This document shows positions 36,413-45,477 of a DNA stretch of 54,414 nt, in pieces. The notes below the pieces were generated by a model, which was not told the DNA's origin, did not search any database, and saw only the letters and a list, made by a program, of their open reading frames with translations. A program made the position numbers and the translations under genes. The DNA comes from Lysobacter sp. (lineage in GTDB: Bacteria > Pseudomonadota > Gammaproteobacteria > Xanthomonadales > Xanthomonadaceae), in assembly GCA_019634715.1 (NCBI GenBank), contig JAHCAU010000024.1, forward strand, positions 1 to 54,414. The letters are read 5' to 3'. Each line of letters begins with the position of its first letter. Within the stretch, counting starts at the first letter, position 1.

Positions 36413-37075
36413 ATGGACAAGTACGCACAAGCGCTCACGCAGGCGATGGACGAGACCGGCACCAGCAATACGCGGGTCGCCGAGGTCGCCCGGGTCGGGC
36501 GCAACAACGTGGCGCACTGGCGCGTGGGGCGCCGGCCCATCCCGGCCGACCACGCACCGGCGATCGCGGCCCTGCTCGGGGTCGCCCCCGAACGCATCAG
36601 CCGCGCCTACGACCAGATGCTCCGCGTCGAGTCCGCGCAGCAGGTGATGGCCCTGCAGGGCCTGCGCCCGGGCAGCACGCCCGATGCCCACGTGTCCCTG
36701 GAACGCCTCGACGGCTTCGCCCGCGCCGACATGCCGGTGCGCATCTGGCTGCCCGAATTCGTGGTCCGCCGCGAGCTCGGGCCGACACCGGTCCAGCATG
36801 TCCGCTGGGCGGTCCAGCTGTCCCGCGCGATGGAACCGGACATCCGCCGCAATGCGCTCGTGCTGGTCGATACCAGCATGTGCCGGCACGAAGACGTGGT
36901 CGACGGCGGCCTGTACGCCTATACGCTGTGGGGGCGTCCGGACATCCGCCGGATCCTCGCCAGGCGCGAGGGTTGGCTGCTGGTCGGGCAGAACCCGGCG
37001 ATCGACCGCGTGCAGGTCCCCCAGGCCGAGTTACCAGATCTGCGGATCCTCGGTGCGGTCGTCGGCACGCTGTAG
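36413..37075 (+). CDS. Cro/CI-type regulator with inactive S24 protease domain
   Basis: 220 residues from ATG 36413 (GTG 36401 is also possible). Residues 1-65 form a helix-turn-helix (SNTRVAEVARVGRNNVAHWR, then LLGVAPERISRAY). Residues 105-220 have the S24/LexA C-terminal pattern: RAMEPDIRRNALVLVDTS, VVDGGLYAY, PDIRRILARREG, LLVGQNPAI and ILGAVVGTL. The catalytic serine of the usual S-M-E-P is Ala139, and the lysine of V-K-R-L is Arg179, so self-cleavage is not expected. This may be a fixed or ligand-controlled regulator derived from a phage repressor. No other phage genes are nearby. Confidence 0.8.
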   Translation: MDKYAQALTQAMDETGTSNTRVAEVARVGRNNVAHWRVGRRPIPADHAPAIAALLGVAPERISRAYDQMLRVESAQQVMALQGLRPGSTPDAHVSLERLDGFARADMPVRIWLPEFVVRRELGPTPVQHVRWAVQLSRAMEPDIRRNALVLVDTSMCRHEDVVDGGLYAYTLWGRPDIRRILARREGWLLVGQNPAIDRVQVPQAELPDLRILGAVVGTL

Positions 37076-37097
37076 TCGGGGACGTGTGCGCAATCGT

Positions 37098-37126
37098 TTG
37101 ACGATCCCCTGTTTTTGTGCAAATTA
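37098..37126 (+). promoter_or_regulatory. Possible promoter of the MASE1 gene
   Basis: TTGACG (37098-37103) and AAATTA (37121-37126) are spaced 17 bases apart in an AT-richer patch upstream of ATG 37194. The -10 match is poor. Confidence 0.35.
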
Positions 37127-37193
37127 AGCTGACGACGAACAACCCGAAGAGGCGTGTGCGGGCCGCCCACACAGCGGTCGGCAGGAACATGCA

Positions 37194-38708
37194 ATGGAAG
37201 ATGCGAAGTGGAAAAGCATCGCCAAAGGATTGGCATTTTCGGTGGTCTACTGCTTTGCGTATCTGGCGGCCTGGTTCAGCTCCCTCGACCAGTGGTTCCT
37301 TCCGGCCGGTCTTCGCATCGCGGGTCTGCTGCTTCTGCCGATCCGGTACTGGCCCTATCTCTTCGTCGGCGACATCGCCGCGTTGCTGCTGCTGCGCGTG
37401 CCGCGCGCGGGCTTCGACGGCGAGCTCTGGGCCTACGCCAGCCCCTTTCTGCTGATCTCTGCCATCGCGCTGCTGCCCGGCCTGCTGCACAAGCGCCTGA
37501 GCTCCCTCGTGGGACTGGTGCGCTGGTTGCCGCTGGTGGCGGTCGGCCTGGCCTTCTGGGGCGCCTTCAGCAACTGGATCGTCAACCTCGGCCTGTCGGG
37601 GCCGACCGTGATGGACTCGTTCGAGGGCTTCCTGCGCGTCTCCGTCGGCTACCACCTCGGCATCCTGATCGTCCTGCTGCCGTGCCTGCTGTGGATGACG
37701 CGGCGCGAACCGTCGTTCCTGACGCGCCGCTTCCGGCGTGACGCGGTGATCGCCGCGATCGTGGTGATCGCGCTCTACCTGGCCCTGCATGTCTACCGGG
37801 ACCTGGCCGTAGGCATCCGCCAGGGCCTGCTCATGCTCATGATCACTCCGGCGGTGGCCCTGACCCTGCTGCACGGATGGCGCGGTGCGGCATTCGGAAC
37901 CTGGGTCGGGAATCTCGCGGTCGGTGCGATCCTGCCGAACTTCGGTTTCGAGGGCGCGCACGATTCGGGGGTGTTCATCGCGCAGCAGGCGCTGGTGATC
38001 GCCGCGACCGCCATGCTCACGATCGGCTGGGCGATGACGCGCCAGCACCAGGACGCCAGCCGTTCCGGCGTCGCCGAACGGGAAGCCAAGCATCTGGCGC
38101 GCACCAGTTTCGCGACGACCGAGCACATGCTGCGCGAACAGCTGCTCTACATGGCGCAGATGCAGCTGATGCTCGACGGCGAACGGAAGATGCTCGCCGA
38201 CTGGCTCAGGAGCCAGGGACGTTTCGAGGATGCGATGAACCTCAACAGCAGCGGCGTGGTCCATCGCCAGGCGTTCGACGAACAGGCCATGGCGCTGTAT
38301 CCGATCCAGCTGGAGGAGGGCGGCCTGTTCAAGGCCGTGCACAACCAGGCGTTCAGCGATTTCTGGGCAGGCGACGCGCCGGTCAGCTATGGCTTCCGCG
38401 GCCCGGTGAAGGCGCTGTCGACCGACCTGCAATTGACCGCGTACCGCTGCATCTGCCACGCGATGGCGCTGCTGTCCGATTACAACCCCGACGAGTACCG
38501 GATCAACATGCGCGCCTGGAGCGGCCGTCGCTGGCGCGGGATCGTGCTGCACGTCGAGGCGGTGCCCACGACGCAACAGGAAACGTCGCATGCCGGCGAG
38601 ACCGCGCACATGCTGCTGGATGCCCGGATCAAGGCCCATGGCGGCCTCCTGCGCCGCCATGGGCACCAGCTTGCGGTGCTGCTGACCGAAGCCGCCGTGG
38701 ATCAGTGA
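37194..38708 (+). CDS. MASE1 membrane sensor with degenerate output domain
   Basis: 504 residues. About residues 1-285 form eight membrane helices of the MASE1 type (AFSVVYCFAYLAAWF, FLPAGLRIAGLLLLPIRYWP, FVGDIAALLLL, and a late helix ALVIAATAMLTIGWAM). A coiled-coil helix follows (TTEHMLREQLLYMAQMQLML). The C-terminal 150 residues, with LQLTAYRCICHAMALLSDYN and YRINMRAWSGRRWRGIVLHV, recall the N-box helix and strands of a histidine-kinase ATPase domain, but no phospho-accepting His motif, G-box or GGDEF/EAL motif is seen. It may be an enzymatically dead sensor. The 3' end overlaps the next, convergent gene by seven bases. Confidence 0.75.
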   Translation: MEDAKWKSIAKGLAFSVVYCFAYLAAWFSSLDQWFLPAGLRIAGLLLLPIRYWPYLFVGDIAALLLLRVPRAGFDGELWAYASPFLLISAIALLPGLLHKRLSSLVGLVRWLPLVAVGLAFWGAFSNWIVNLGLSGPTVMDSFEGFLRVSVGYHLGILIVLLPCLLWMTRREPSFLTRRFRRDAVIAAIVVIALYLALHVYRDLAVGIRQGLLMLMITPAVALTLLHGWRGAAFGTWVGNLAVGAILPNFGFEGAHDSGVFIAQQALVIAATAMLTIGWAMTRQHQDASRSGVAEREAKHLARTSFATTEHMLREQLLYMAQMQLMLDGERKMLADWLRSQGRFEDAMNLNSSGVVHRQAFDEQAMALYPIQLEEGGLFKAVHNQAFSDFWAGDAPVSYGFRGPVKALSTDLQLTAYRCICHAMALLSDYNPDEYRINMRAWSGRRWRGIVLHVEAVPTTQQETSHAGETAHMLLDARIKAHGGLLRRHGHQLAVLLTEAAVDQ

Positions 38709-39148
38709 GTCGAGGCGGGCAGCCCGATCCACCAGTCCTGACGGTCGCCTTCCTCGTACAGCACGATCTCCACGTCCGGGCCGAGATAGACCTGCGTCTG
38801 CGCTCCAGTGGGGCGATGCGTGCCCTGCACGGAGACGTGATCGGCATCGGCGCCGATCGGCAGTACCCAGAACGTCGTGTCGATGCGACCGACGGCGACG
38901 CGGACCACGCCCGCGCTGTCGTTGATCTGCAGGTAACGAATACCGTCGCGTTCGAATTCGTAGACCTGCCACGGTGAATGCGGTGCCAGGTCGACCGAAG
39001 GCGGATTGACCTGGCCGAGCCCGTTGGAGGGCGCGGGTTCGCCGACGCCACCGCTGGGACAGCATGCACTCGCCGGCGAACTCGCCAGCAACGATCCAAA
39101 CAGAGCAAGGATCGAATACAGCAGTGCGCGACTGTGTTGAATCAACAT
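38702..39148 (-). CDS. Small secreted protein of unknown function
   Basis: 148 residues. Signal peptide about 1-28 (LLYSILALFGSLLASSPASA), then a double cysteine (CCPSGG) at the mature N-terminus. The remainder is a compact beta-rich domain (PWQVYEFERDGIRYLQIND, GVVRVAVGRIDTTFWVLPIG, VEIVLYEEGDRQDWWIGLPA). AAGGAG precedes the ATG, and a CAATATAT -10-like element lies just upstream. It is not a family I recognise. It converges on the MASE1 gene with a seven-base overlap. Confidence 0.72.
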   Translation of the reverse strand: MLIQHSRALLYSILALFGSLLASSPASACCPSGGVGEPAPSNGLGQVNPPSVDLAPHSPWQVYEFERDGIRYLQINDSAGVVRVAVGRIDTTFWVLPIGADADHVSVQGTHRPTGAQTQVYLGPDVEIVLYEEGDRQDWWIGLPASTH

Positions 39149-39591
39149 GAGCTACTCCTTGGATATATTGCGAAAACAAATGGCTGCCGGCCCCCTGCGC
39201 GTGGTTCCGCCAACGATTCCGTGTCCGCCGGGACATCGACGGACAATCCGACGTTAACATCGGACCGCGTGTCGTGGTTGGGACGCAGGCGTGGTATCGG
39301 CCGGCGGGCCCGGGCGGCGAACTGCGGTCCGGTTCGGGCGGTGGAATATCGAGGCCGCCATGCGATTGCCCTGCTTTCGCGGAGAATCAAACGTTTAAAC
39401 GAATACGCCGTCGGGCACGGATGCCGGGACGCATGGCGCGTATACGGTTTTCGTCGGCGATGCGTCTGCAGTCCGCAGCAGAGAAAATGCCGATCACGTC
39501 ATGCCGGCGACGCCATGCCGTCGCCGGCTCCCGGGATTCGCGAACGCGCGCTGCGACGGCGCTTCGCGATTATCCGGTTTGCATCCGGTTT
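39149..39591. other. Intergenic region without a visible gene
   Basis: 443 bases. The part next to 39148 is AT-richer and carries the ribosome binding site and CAATATAT (about 39162-39169) for the secreted protein. The rest, up to the GlsB/YeaQ stop, holds no ORF with coding character on either strand and no clear hairpin terminator. Confidence 0.5.
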
Positions 39592-39840
39592 CTATCTCGA
39601 TTTCTTGCGGACCAGTTCGAACAGGAACAGCAGCGCCACCGCGCAGGCGATGGACACCGCGAATCCGGGAATACCCCCGGACAGGCCGAGCATCGGTGCG
39701 ATGTAGCTGCCGAGCCAGGCGCCGGCGATGCCGAGGACGATGGTGAGAATCCAGCCCATCGGGTCGGCGCCGGGTTTGATCAGCCGGGCGAGGATGCCGA
39801 TGACTGCGCCGATCAGGATCGTGTAGAGGATGCCGCTCAT
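39592..39840 (-). CDS. GlsB/YeaQ/YmgE family membrane protein
   Basis: 82 residues with three hydrophobic helices: ILYTILIGAVIGILARLI, MGWILTIVLGIAGAWLGSYI and FAVSIACAVALLFLFELV. The glycine-rich pattern and the KPGADPMGWI loop are typical of this small stress-associated 'transglycosylase-associated' family. No enzymatic activity is established for it. Confidence 0.88.
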   Translation of the reverse strand: MSGILYTILIGAVIGILARLIKPGADPMGWILTIVLGIAGAWLGSYIAPMLGLSGGIPGFAVSIACAVALLFLFELVRKKSR

Positions 39841-39975
39841 CGCTTGCTTCTCCTGTGCGGTGGAAGACGCATGAAACGGGATGCGGCCAGGGGCCGCGTC
39901 CCGATCCTATCAGCGATGGTGCGGCGCAGCGGCCGGCCATGGCCGATGGCTGCGACGCGATCGGCCGGAGCCCGA

Positions 39976-41469
<1,494 letters not shown>

Positions 41470-41727
41470 GGGGCGGGTCCGGCGGCGGAAAAGGCACCCC
41501 GGATTCTACGCGGCTTGGCGGGGGTCGGGTTTTTCCGACACGGGCGAGGGGATTTTCCGGAGGCGACGGCGGGTGGTCCGGCGATGGGGCGGGAGGGCCC
41601 GGATCCGGACACTGTCCCTGTCGACGCGACGCAGCGGACGCCACGCAACACCGGCCGCTGCGGACGCGGGACGAACCCCACGCATCCAACCCATCCAGTC
41701 GATCCAACCCATCCCAAGGAGATCCGC

Positions 41728-42087
41728 ATGAACCTGTCCAACACCGCCCGCATCCTCGCCACCGCCGCCCTGTCGCTGGGCCTGAGCCTGGGCGCGCTCG
41801 CCGCCGAGAAGGTCAACATCAACAGCGCCGACGCCGCCACGCTCGACCGCGTGCTGGTCAACGTGGGCCCGGCCAAGGCCGAGGCGATCGTGGCCTACCG
41901 CAAGCAGAACGGGCCGTTCCGCAGCGCCGAGCAGCTCGCCCAGGTCGACGGCATCGGCCTGAAGACGGTCGAGCGCAACCGCGACCTGATCGTGGTCGGC
42001 GGCGCGGCACCGGCCGCCCCTGCGGCGCGTCCGGTCGCCGGCAAGGCACCGACGGCAGCCGCAGCGGCTGCGCCGAAGAAGCGCTGA
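41728..42087 (+). CDS. ComEA-like helix-hairpin-helix protein
   Basis: 119 residues. Signal peptide about 1-25 (ILATAALSLGLSLGALA-AE). The mature part is two helix-hairpin-helix motifs (NINSADAATLDRVLVNVGPA and EQLAQVDGIGLKTVERNR), as in ComEA, the periplasmic DNA receptor of natural transformation. An Ala/Pro/Lys-rich tail follows. An AAGGAG site precedes ATG 41728. The large frame open upstream is antisense to the dipeptidase and is not part of the gene. Confidence 0.88.
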   Translation: MNLSNTARILATAALSLGLSLGALAAEKVNINSADAATLDRVLVNVGPAKAEAIVAYRKQNGPFRSAEQLAQVDGIGLKTVERNRDLIVVGGAAPAAPAARPVAGKAPTAAAAAAPKKR

Positions 42088-42125
42088 GTCGCGCGAAACC
42101 GGGTTGTCCCCACACGGGGCCCGCA

Positions 42126-42169
42126 AACGGGGTCAGGTCCACTTCCCGGGAAGTGGACCTGACCCCGTT
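42126..42169. repeat. Perfect 44-base palindrome (GGGGTCAGGTCCACTT type)
   Basis: Arms 42126-42147 and 42148-42169 are exact reverse complements with no spacer, centred on CCCGGG. GGGGTCAGGTCCACTT is a well-known repeat core near REP-associated transposases in xanthomonads. It lies 38 bases after the ComEA-like gene and can also act as a terminator. Confidence 0.85.
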
Positions 42170-42192
42170 CGAAGCGGCCCCGTTCGAAGCGG
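42163..42192. repeat. Tandem duplication CCCCGTTCGAAGCGG x2
   Basis: Two exact 15-base copies side by side. The first overlaps the right end of the 44-base palindrome, suggesting a slippage or insertion scar. Confidence 0.85.
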
Positions 42193-42228
42193 ATTGCTAC
42201 ACTCCGCCGCATCGCGCCCGGAGTGCCC

Positions 42229-42822
42229 ATGACACCGCAGCTTCGCCTGATTCCCGCCCACGACTATCGCCGCGAGCGCTGGCGCAACGGCTTCGGCTGG
42301 ACGCGCGAGATCCTGCGCTGGCCCGAGGGCGGCGACGACTGGGACTGGCGCCTGTCGATCGCGGAGATCGAGCAGGACGGTCCTTTCTCGGCGTTTCCGG
42401 GTATCGAACGGGAGTTGGTGCTGCTGCACGGGCATGGCGTGCGCCTGCACTTCGACGACGGCGAAACGCGCGAGGTGCTGCCGCCGCACGGTCGCGTGCG
42501 CTTCGCCGGCGAACGCACGGCGCGCGGCGAGCTCGTCGACGGCCTCACCCACGATTTCAACCTGATGTGGCGGCGCGAGCGCATCGATGCCGAGCTGTGG
42601 CATCGCCCGCTGGTGGGCTCGATGGTGGTGTTCGCCGAACCCGGCGACACCTGGGCCGTGCATGTGCTCTCGGGTCATGCGCATGCCACCGGGACCGATG
42701 CCCGGCAGCACGCCGGTACCGGCGACACCCTGCTGTTCCCGGCCGGCGCGGCGCGGGCGCGCTTCGCGCTCGACGGCGGCGGCGAAGTGCTGGTGATCCG
42801 CGTCCGTCCACGCGGCGATTGA
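42229..42822 (+). CDS. HutD/Ves family protein
   Basis: 197 residues. The bicupin family start RLIPAHDYRRERWRNGFGWT and the block WDWRLSIAEIEQDGPFSAFP identify it. HutD proteins accompany histidine-utilisation genes in some bacteria, and Ves is an uncharacterised cold-inducible relative in E. coli. No hut genes are here. ATG 42229 has GGAG five bases upstream; GTG 42223 is alternative. Confidence 0.85.
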   Translation: MTPQLRLIPAHDYRRERWRNGFGWTREILRWPEGGDDWDWRLSIAEIEQDGPFSAFPGIERELVLLHGHGVRLHFDDGETREVLPPHGRVRFAGERTARGELVDGLTHDFNLMWRRERIDAELWHRPLVGSMVVFAEPGDTWAVHVLSGHAHATGTDARQHAGTGDTLLFPAGAARARFALDGGGEVLVIRVRPRGD

Positions 42823-42948
42823 AGCGTCGGCGGGGCAGTGCGCCATCGATCGCATCGATCGATCGGACGGCGCACTGCGACGCGGCGGCCAGCCGCCGCT
42901 GGCCGTCATCCCGTTTCGTGGTCGTCGATCCGCGGTTGCCGCGATGAA

Positions 42949-42962
42949 TTGATCGGGATCAA
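42949..42962 (+). promoter_or_regulatory. FNR/ANR box upstream of the di-iron MBL gene
   Basis: TTGATCGGGATCAA is a perfect match to the FNR/ANR consensus TTGAT-N4-ATCAA. Its centre (42955.5) lies 41.5 bases upstream of about 42997, and a TACCCT -10-like element at 42985-42990 fits a start of transcription there. This is the geometry of a class II FNR-activated promoter. The coding start is 43023. Confidence 0.8.
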
Positions 42963-43022
42963 GACCCGGCACGGGGCGCGCCCATACCCTGCGTCACCCC
43001 TTATCTTCCAAGGACGACAGCC

Positions 43023-43823
43023 ATGGGCTTCGTGCTTTACGAGTCCGGCGAGCATCGCTGCGTCGCCTACAACGATCTGGTGCGTGGCGACGACGGCGTG
43101 CAGGCCAACCAGTTCCTGATCAAGCACGGCGAAGACTCGGCGCTGCTGGATCCGGGCGGCGCACTGCTCTACAACCCGCTGGTGCTGGCGCTGGGTCGCG
43201 ACGTGCGCCCGCACCAGATCGGCCTGATCCTGTGCTCGCACCAGGATCCGGACATCATCGGCGCGATCGACAAGTGGCTGCTGTACACCAAGGCCACGGT
43301 GGTCTGCTCGAAGCTCTGGGGACGGTTCGTGCCGCACCTGGTGCCGCACTACATGGAGAACGCCGGGCGCGAGCGCTACCTGCTGGTCGACGACGAGGGC
43401 GCGCGCATCCCGCTGGGCGACGCGCAGATCCTTGCCCTGCCGGCGCACTTCCTGCATTCGGTCGGGAACCTGTCGTTCTACGACCCGACCAGCCGCATCC
43501 TGTTTTCCGGCGACGTCTGTTCCGGCCTGGTCCCGAGCGGCCGCGAATACGCCTTCGTCGAGGATTTCGAGGCCTACCGGCCGTGCATGGAAGGATTCCA
43601 CCGGCGCTACATGGGCAGCAACCGCGCGCTGCGGCTGTGGGTGGACATGGTCCGCGACCTGGCACCGGCGATGATCGTGCCGCAGCACGGCATGCCGTTC
43701 CAGGGCGAGGCGATGGCGCGGATGCTGGACTGGCTGTCGCGGCTGGAATGCGGCATCGACCTGCTCGGGCCGGCGAACTACCGGCACCAGGTCACGCGCG
43801 CGGCGACGCCGGCCCAATACTGA
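43023..43823 (+). CDS. Oxygen-binding di-iron protein, MBL fold (ODP-like)
   Basis: 266 residues. The metallo-beta-lactamase fold carries a flavodiiron-style ligand set: SHQDPDIIG (in place of HxHxDH), PAHFLHSVGN, FSGDVC and PQHG. The N-terminal ANQFLIKHGEDSALLDPGG is typical of FprA-type domains. There is no flavodoxin domain, so it resembles the stand-alone ODP proteins that sense oxygen in some chemotaxis systems. The upstream FNR/ANR box indicates low-oxygen induction. No chemotaxis gene is adjacent. Confidence 0.82.
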   Translation: MGFVLYESGEHRCVAYNDLVRGDDGVQANQFLIKHGEDSALLDPGGALLYNPLVLALGRDVRPHQIGLILCSHQDPDIIGAIDKWLLYTKATVVCSKLWGRFVPHLVPHYMENAGRERYLLVDDEGARIPLGDAQILALPAHFLHSVGNLSFYDPTSRILFSGDVCSGLVPSGREYAFVEDFEAYRPCMEGFHRRYMGSNRALRLWVDMVRDLAPAMIVPQHGMPFQGEAMARMLDWLSRLECGIDLLGPANYRHQVTRAATPAQY

Positions 43824-43839
43824 CGCGCTGCCGCCCCGA

Positions 43840-45477
43840 TCAGTACACGTCGCGGCGGTAGCGGCCGTCGCGGCGCAGGGCGTCCACGGTCGCGTCGCCG
43901 AGGAGGTCGCGCAGGGCCTCGTCGACGCCGGTCGCCATGCCCGCGGCGCTGCCGCAGACGCGCAGGTGCGCGCCGTCGCCGATCCACGTGCGCAGCGTGT
44001 CGCCGGCCTCGCGCAGCGCGTCCTGCACGTAGCGCGGGTGTGCAGGATCGCGCGAGAACGCGTAGTCCGTGCGCGCGAGCACGCCGTCGCGGACCCACGC
44101 ATCGAGCTCGTCGGCGTAGTGCAGGTCGTGTTCGCGCCGGCGCTCCCCGAACAGCAGCCAGACGCGCTGTCCGCCCGACCGTGCGCGCTGCGCGAGGTGC
44201 GCGCGCAGGCCCGCCAGGCCGGTGCCGTTGCCGATCAGGATCAGCGGCGCATCGTCCGGCCCGGGATGGAAACCGGGATTGCTGCGGATGCGCAGGCGGA
44301 TCGTGGCCTCCGCGGGCGCATGCAGGCACAGCCAGCCGCTGCCGAGGCCGTATTCGCCGTCGGCGCGCTGCGCCAGCCGCACCAGCAGGCGCAGGTCGCC
44401 GTCCTCGGGAATCGAGGCGATGGAATATTCGCGATGCGGCAGCGGCTCCAGGCGCGCAGCGAGCGCGGCGATGTCTTCGCCTTCGCGAAGTTCGGGCCAC
44501 CGCGAGCGCGCCAGCCGTGCCGACAGCGGTTCGCGGCCCTGCGCATCGTCGAGCATGCGCTCGTCGATGCCGTGCGCGCGCATCCATGCGGCCACCGAGG
44601 CAGCGCCGTGTTCCGGGCCGATCTCGACCAGGTCGCCCGCGGTCCAGCGCGGCATCGCGCCGCGCGCGCGCAGCCGGATGTCGTGCACCGGGCCGCCCAC
44701 GCTGCCGGGGTTGATCCGCTCGCGCGATACGAGCGTCCAGGGTTGGTAATCGGGTGTGGCCCAGTCCGCCTGTTCGATCGCTGCGCTGCCGGCCCCGGCG
44801 AGCTGTGCGATCTCGTACTGCCAGCGGCGCAGTGCGCCGCCGTCGCCGTTGTCGACCTCGACCAGGTCGAACAGCGGCGTTGCGCCGCAGCGGCGCAGCC
44901 ATTCGTCGAGCGCGTGGCCGAAGGCGCAGTAGCGCGCATAGCGACGATCGCCGAGCGCGAGCAGGGCATAGCGCAGTCGTGTGAGGTCGGGCGTGGTCGG
45001 CATCGCCTCGACGGCGAAGGCCAATGCGTTGTCCGGCGGGTCGCCTTCGCCGGTGGTGCTGACGATGAACAGGGCCGTTTCGCTGGCGGCGAGGCGGGCC
45101 ACGGGCAGCGCGTCGAGCGACGACAGCGCAGGTGCCGCACCGGCGGCGCGCAGGCTGTCGGTGCTCAGTTCGGCCAGGCGTTGCGCGAAACCGGTCTGGC
45201 TGGCGTACAGCACGCGCAGCGAGGTCTCGCGCGCGGGTTCGGTGCCGGAAACAGGCATCGAACCGCGATCCTCGCGCAGAAAATATGCGCAGCCGAGCAG
45301 GTAGGCGAGCAGCACGCCGCCAGCGATGGCCAGTTTCGAGCCGGATGCGGGCATCGACGGCCAGGGCGCGGCCTGCCAGGTCGGCATCCACAGGGCGAGG
45401 GCGGCGAGCGCCGCGAGCAGCAGTGCCTGCAGGATCCGCGCGCGCGGCGAGGCGCGCTGTGCGGCGGGCATGCTCAT
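43840..45477 (-). CDS. Membrane-anchored diflavin reductase, CysJ-like
   Basis: 545 residues. Two N-terminal membrane helices (about 14-34, ILQALLLAALAALALWMP; about 48-66, AIAGGVLLAYLLGCAYFL) precede a flavodoxin domain (VLYASQTGFAQRLAE, STTGEGDPPDNALAF), a FAD-binding domain (REYSIASI) and an NADPH-binding domain (LIGNGTGLAGLRAHL), ending GRYRRDVY exactly as CysJ does. It should pass electrons from cytosolic NADPH to a membrane partner, probably the PepSY protein of the same cluster. ATG 45477 overlaps the apbE stop. Confidence 0.88.
   Translation of the reverse strand: MSMPAAQRASPRARILQALLLAALAALALWMPTWQAAPWPSMPASGSKLAIAGGVLLAYLLGCAYFLREDRGSMPVSGTEPARETSLRVLYASQTGFAQRLAELSTDSLRAAGAAPALSSLDALPVARLAASETALFIVSTTGEGDPPDNALAFAVEAMPTTPDLTRLRYALLALGDRRYARYCAFGHALDEWLRRCGATPLFDLVEVDNGDGGALRRWQYEIAQLAGAGSAAIEQADWATPDYQPWTLVSRERINPGSVGGPVHDIRLRARGAMPRWTAGDLVEIGPEHGAASVAAWMRAHGIDERMLDDAQGREPLSARLARSRWPELREGEDIAALAARLEPLPHREYSIASIPEDGDLRLLVRLAQRADGEYGLGSGWLCLHAPAEATIRLRIRSNPGFHPGPDDAPLILIGNGTGLAGLRAHLAQRARSGGQRVWLLFGERRREHDLHYADELDAWVRDGVLARTDYAFSRDPAHPRYVQDALREAGDTLRTWIGDGAHLRVCGSAAGMATGVDEALRDLLGDATVDALRRDGRYRRDVY

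Noticed and set aside
36165..37075. Prophage remnant around the CI-like regulator
   Set aside because: No integrase, structural, lysis or replication genes and no attachment-site repeats are present, so only the regulator has a phage-like origin.
36597..39260. An 887-codon minus-strand open frame
   Set aside because: It covers the S24-type regulator and MASE1 genes in antisense and has no domain pattern.
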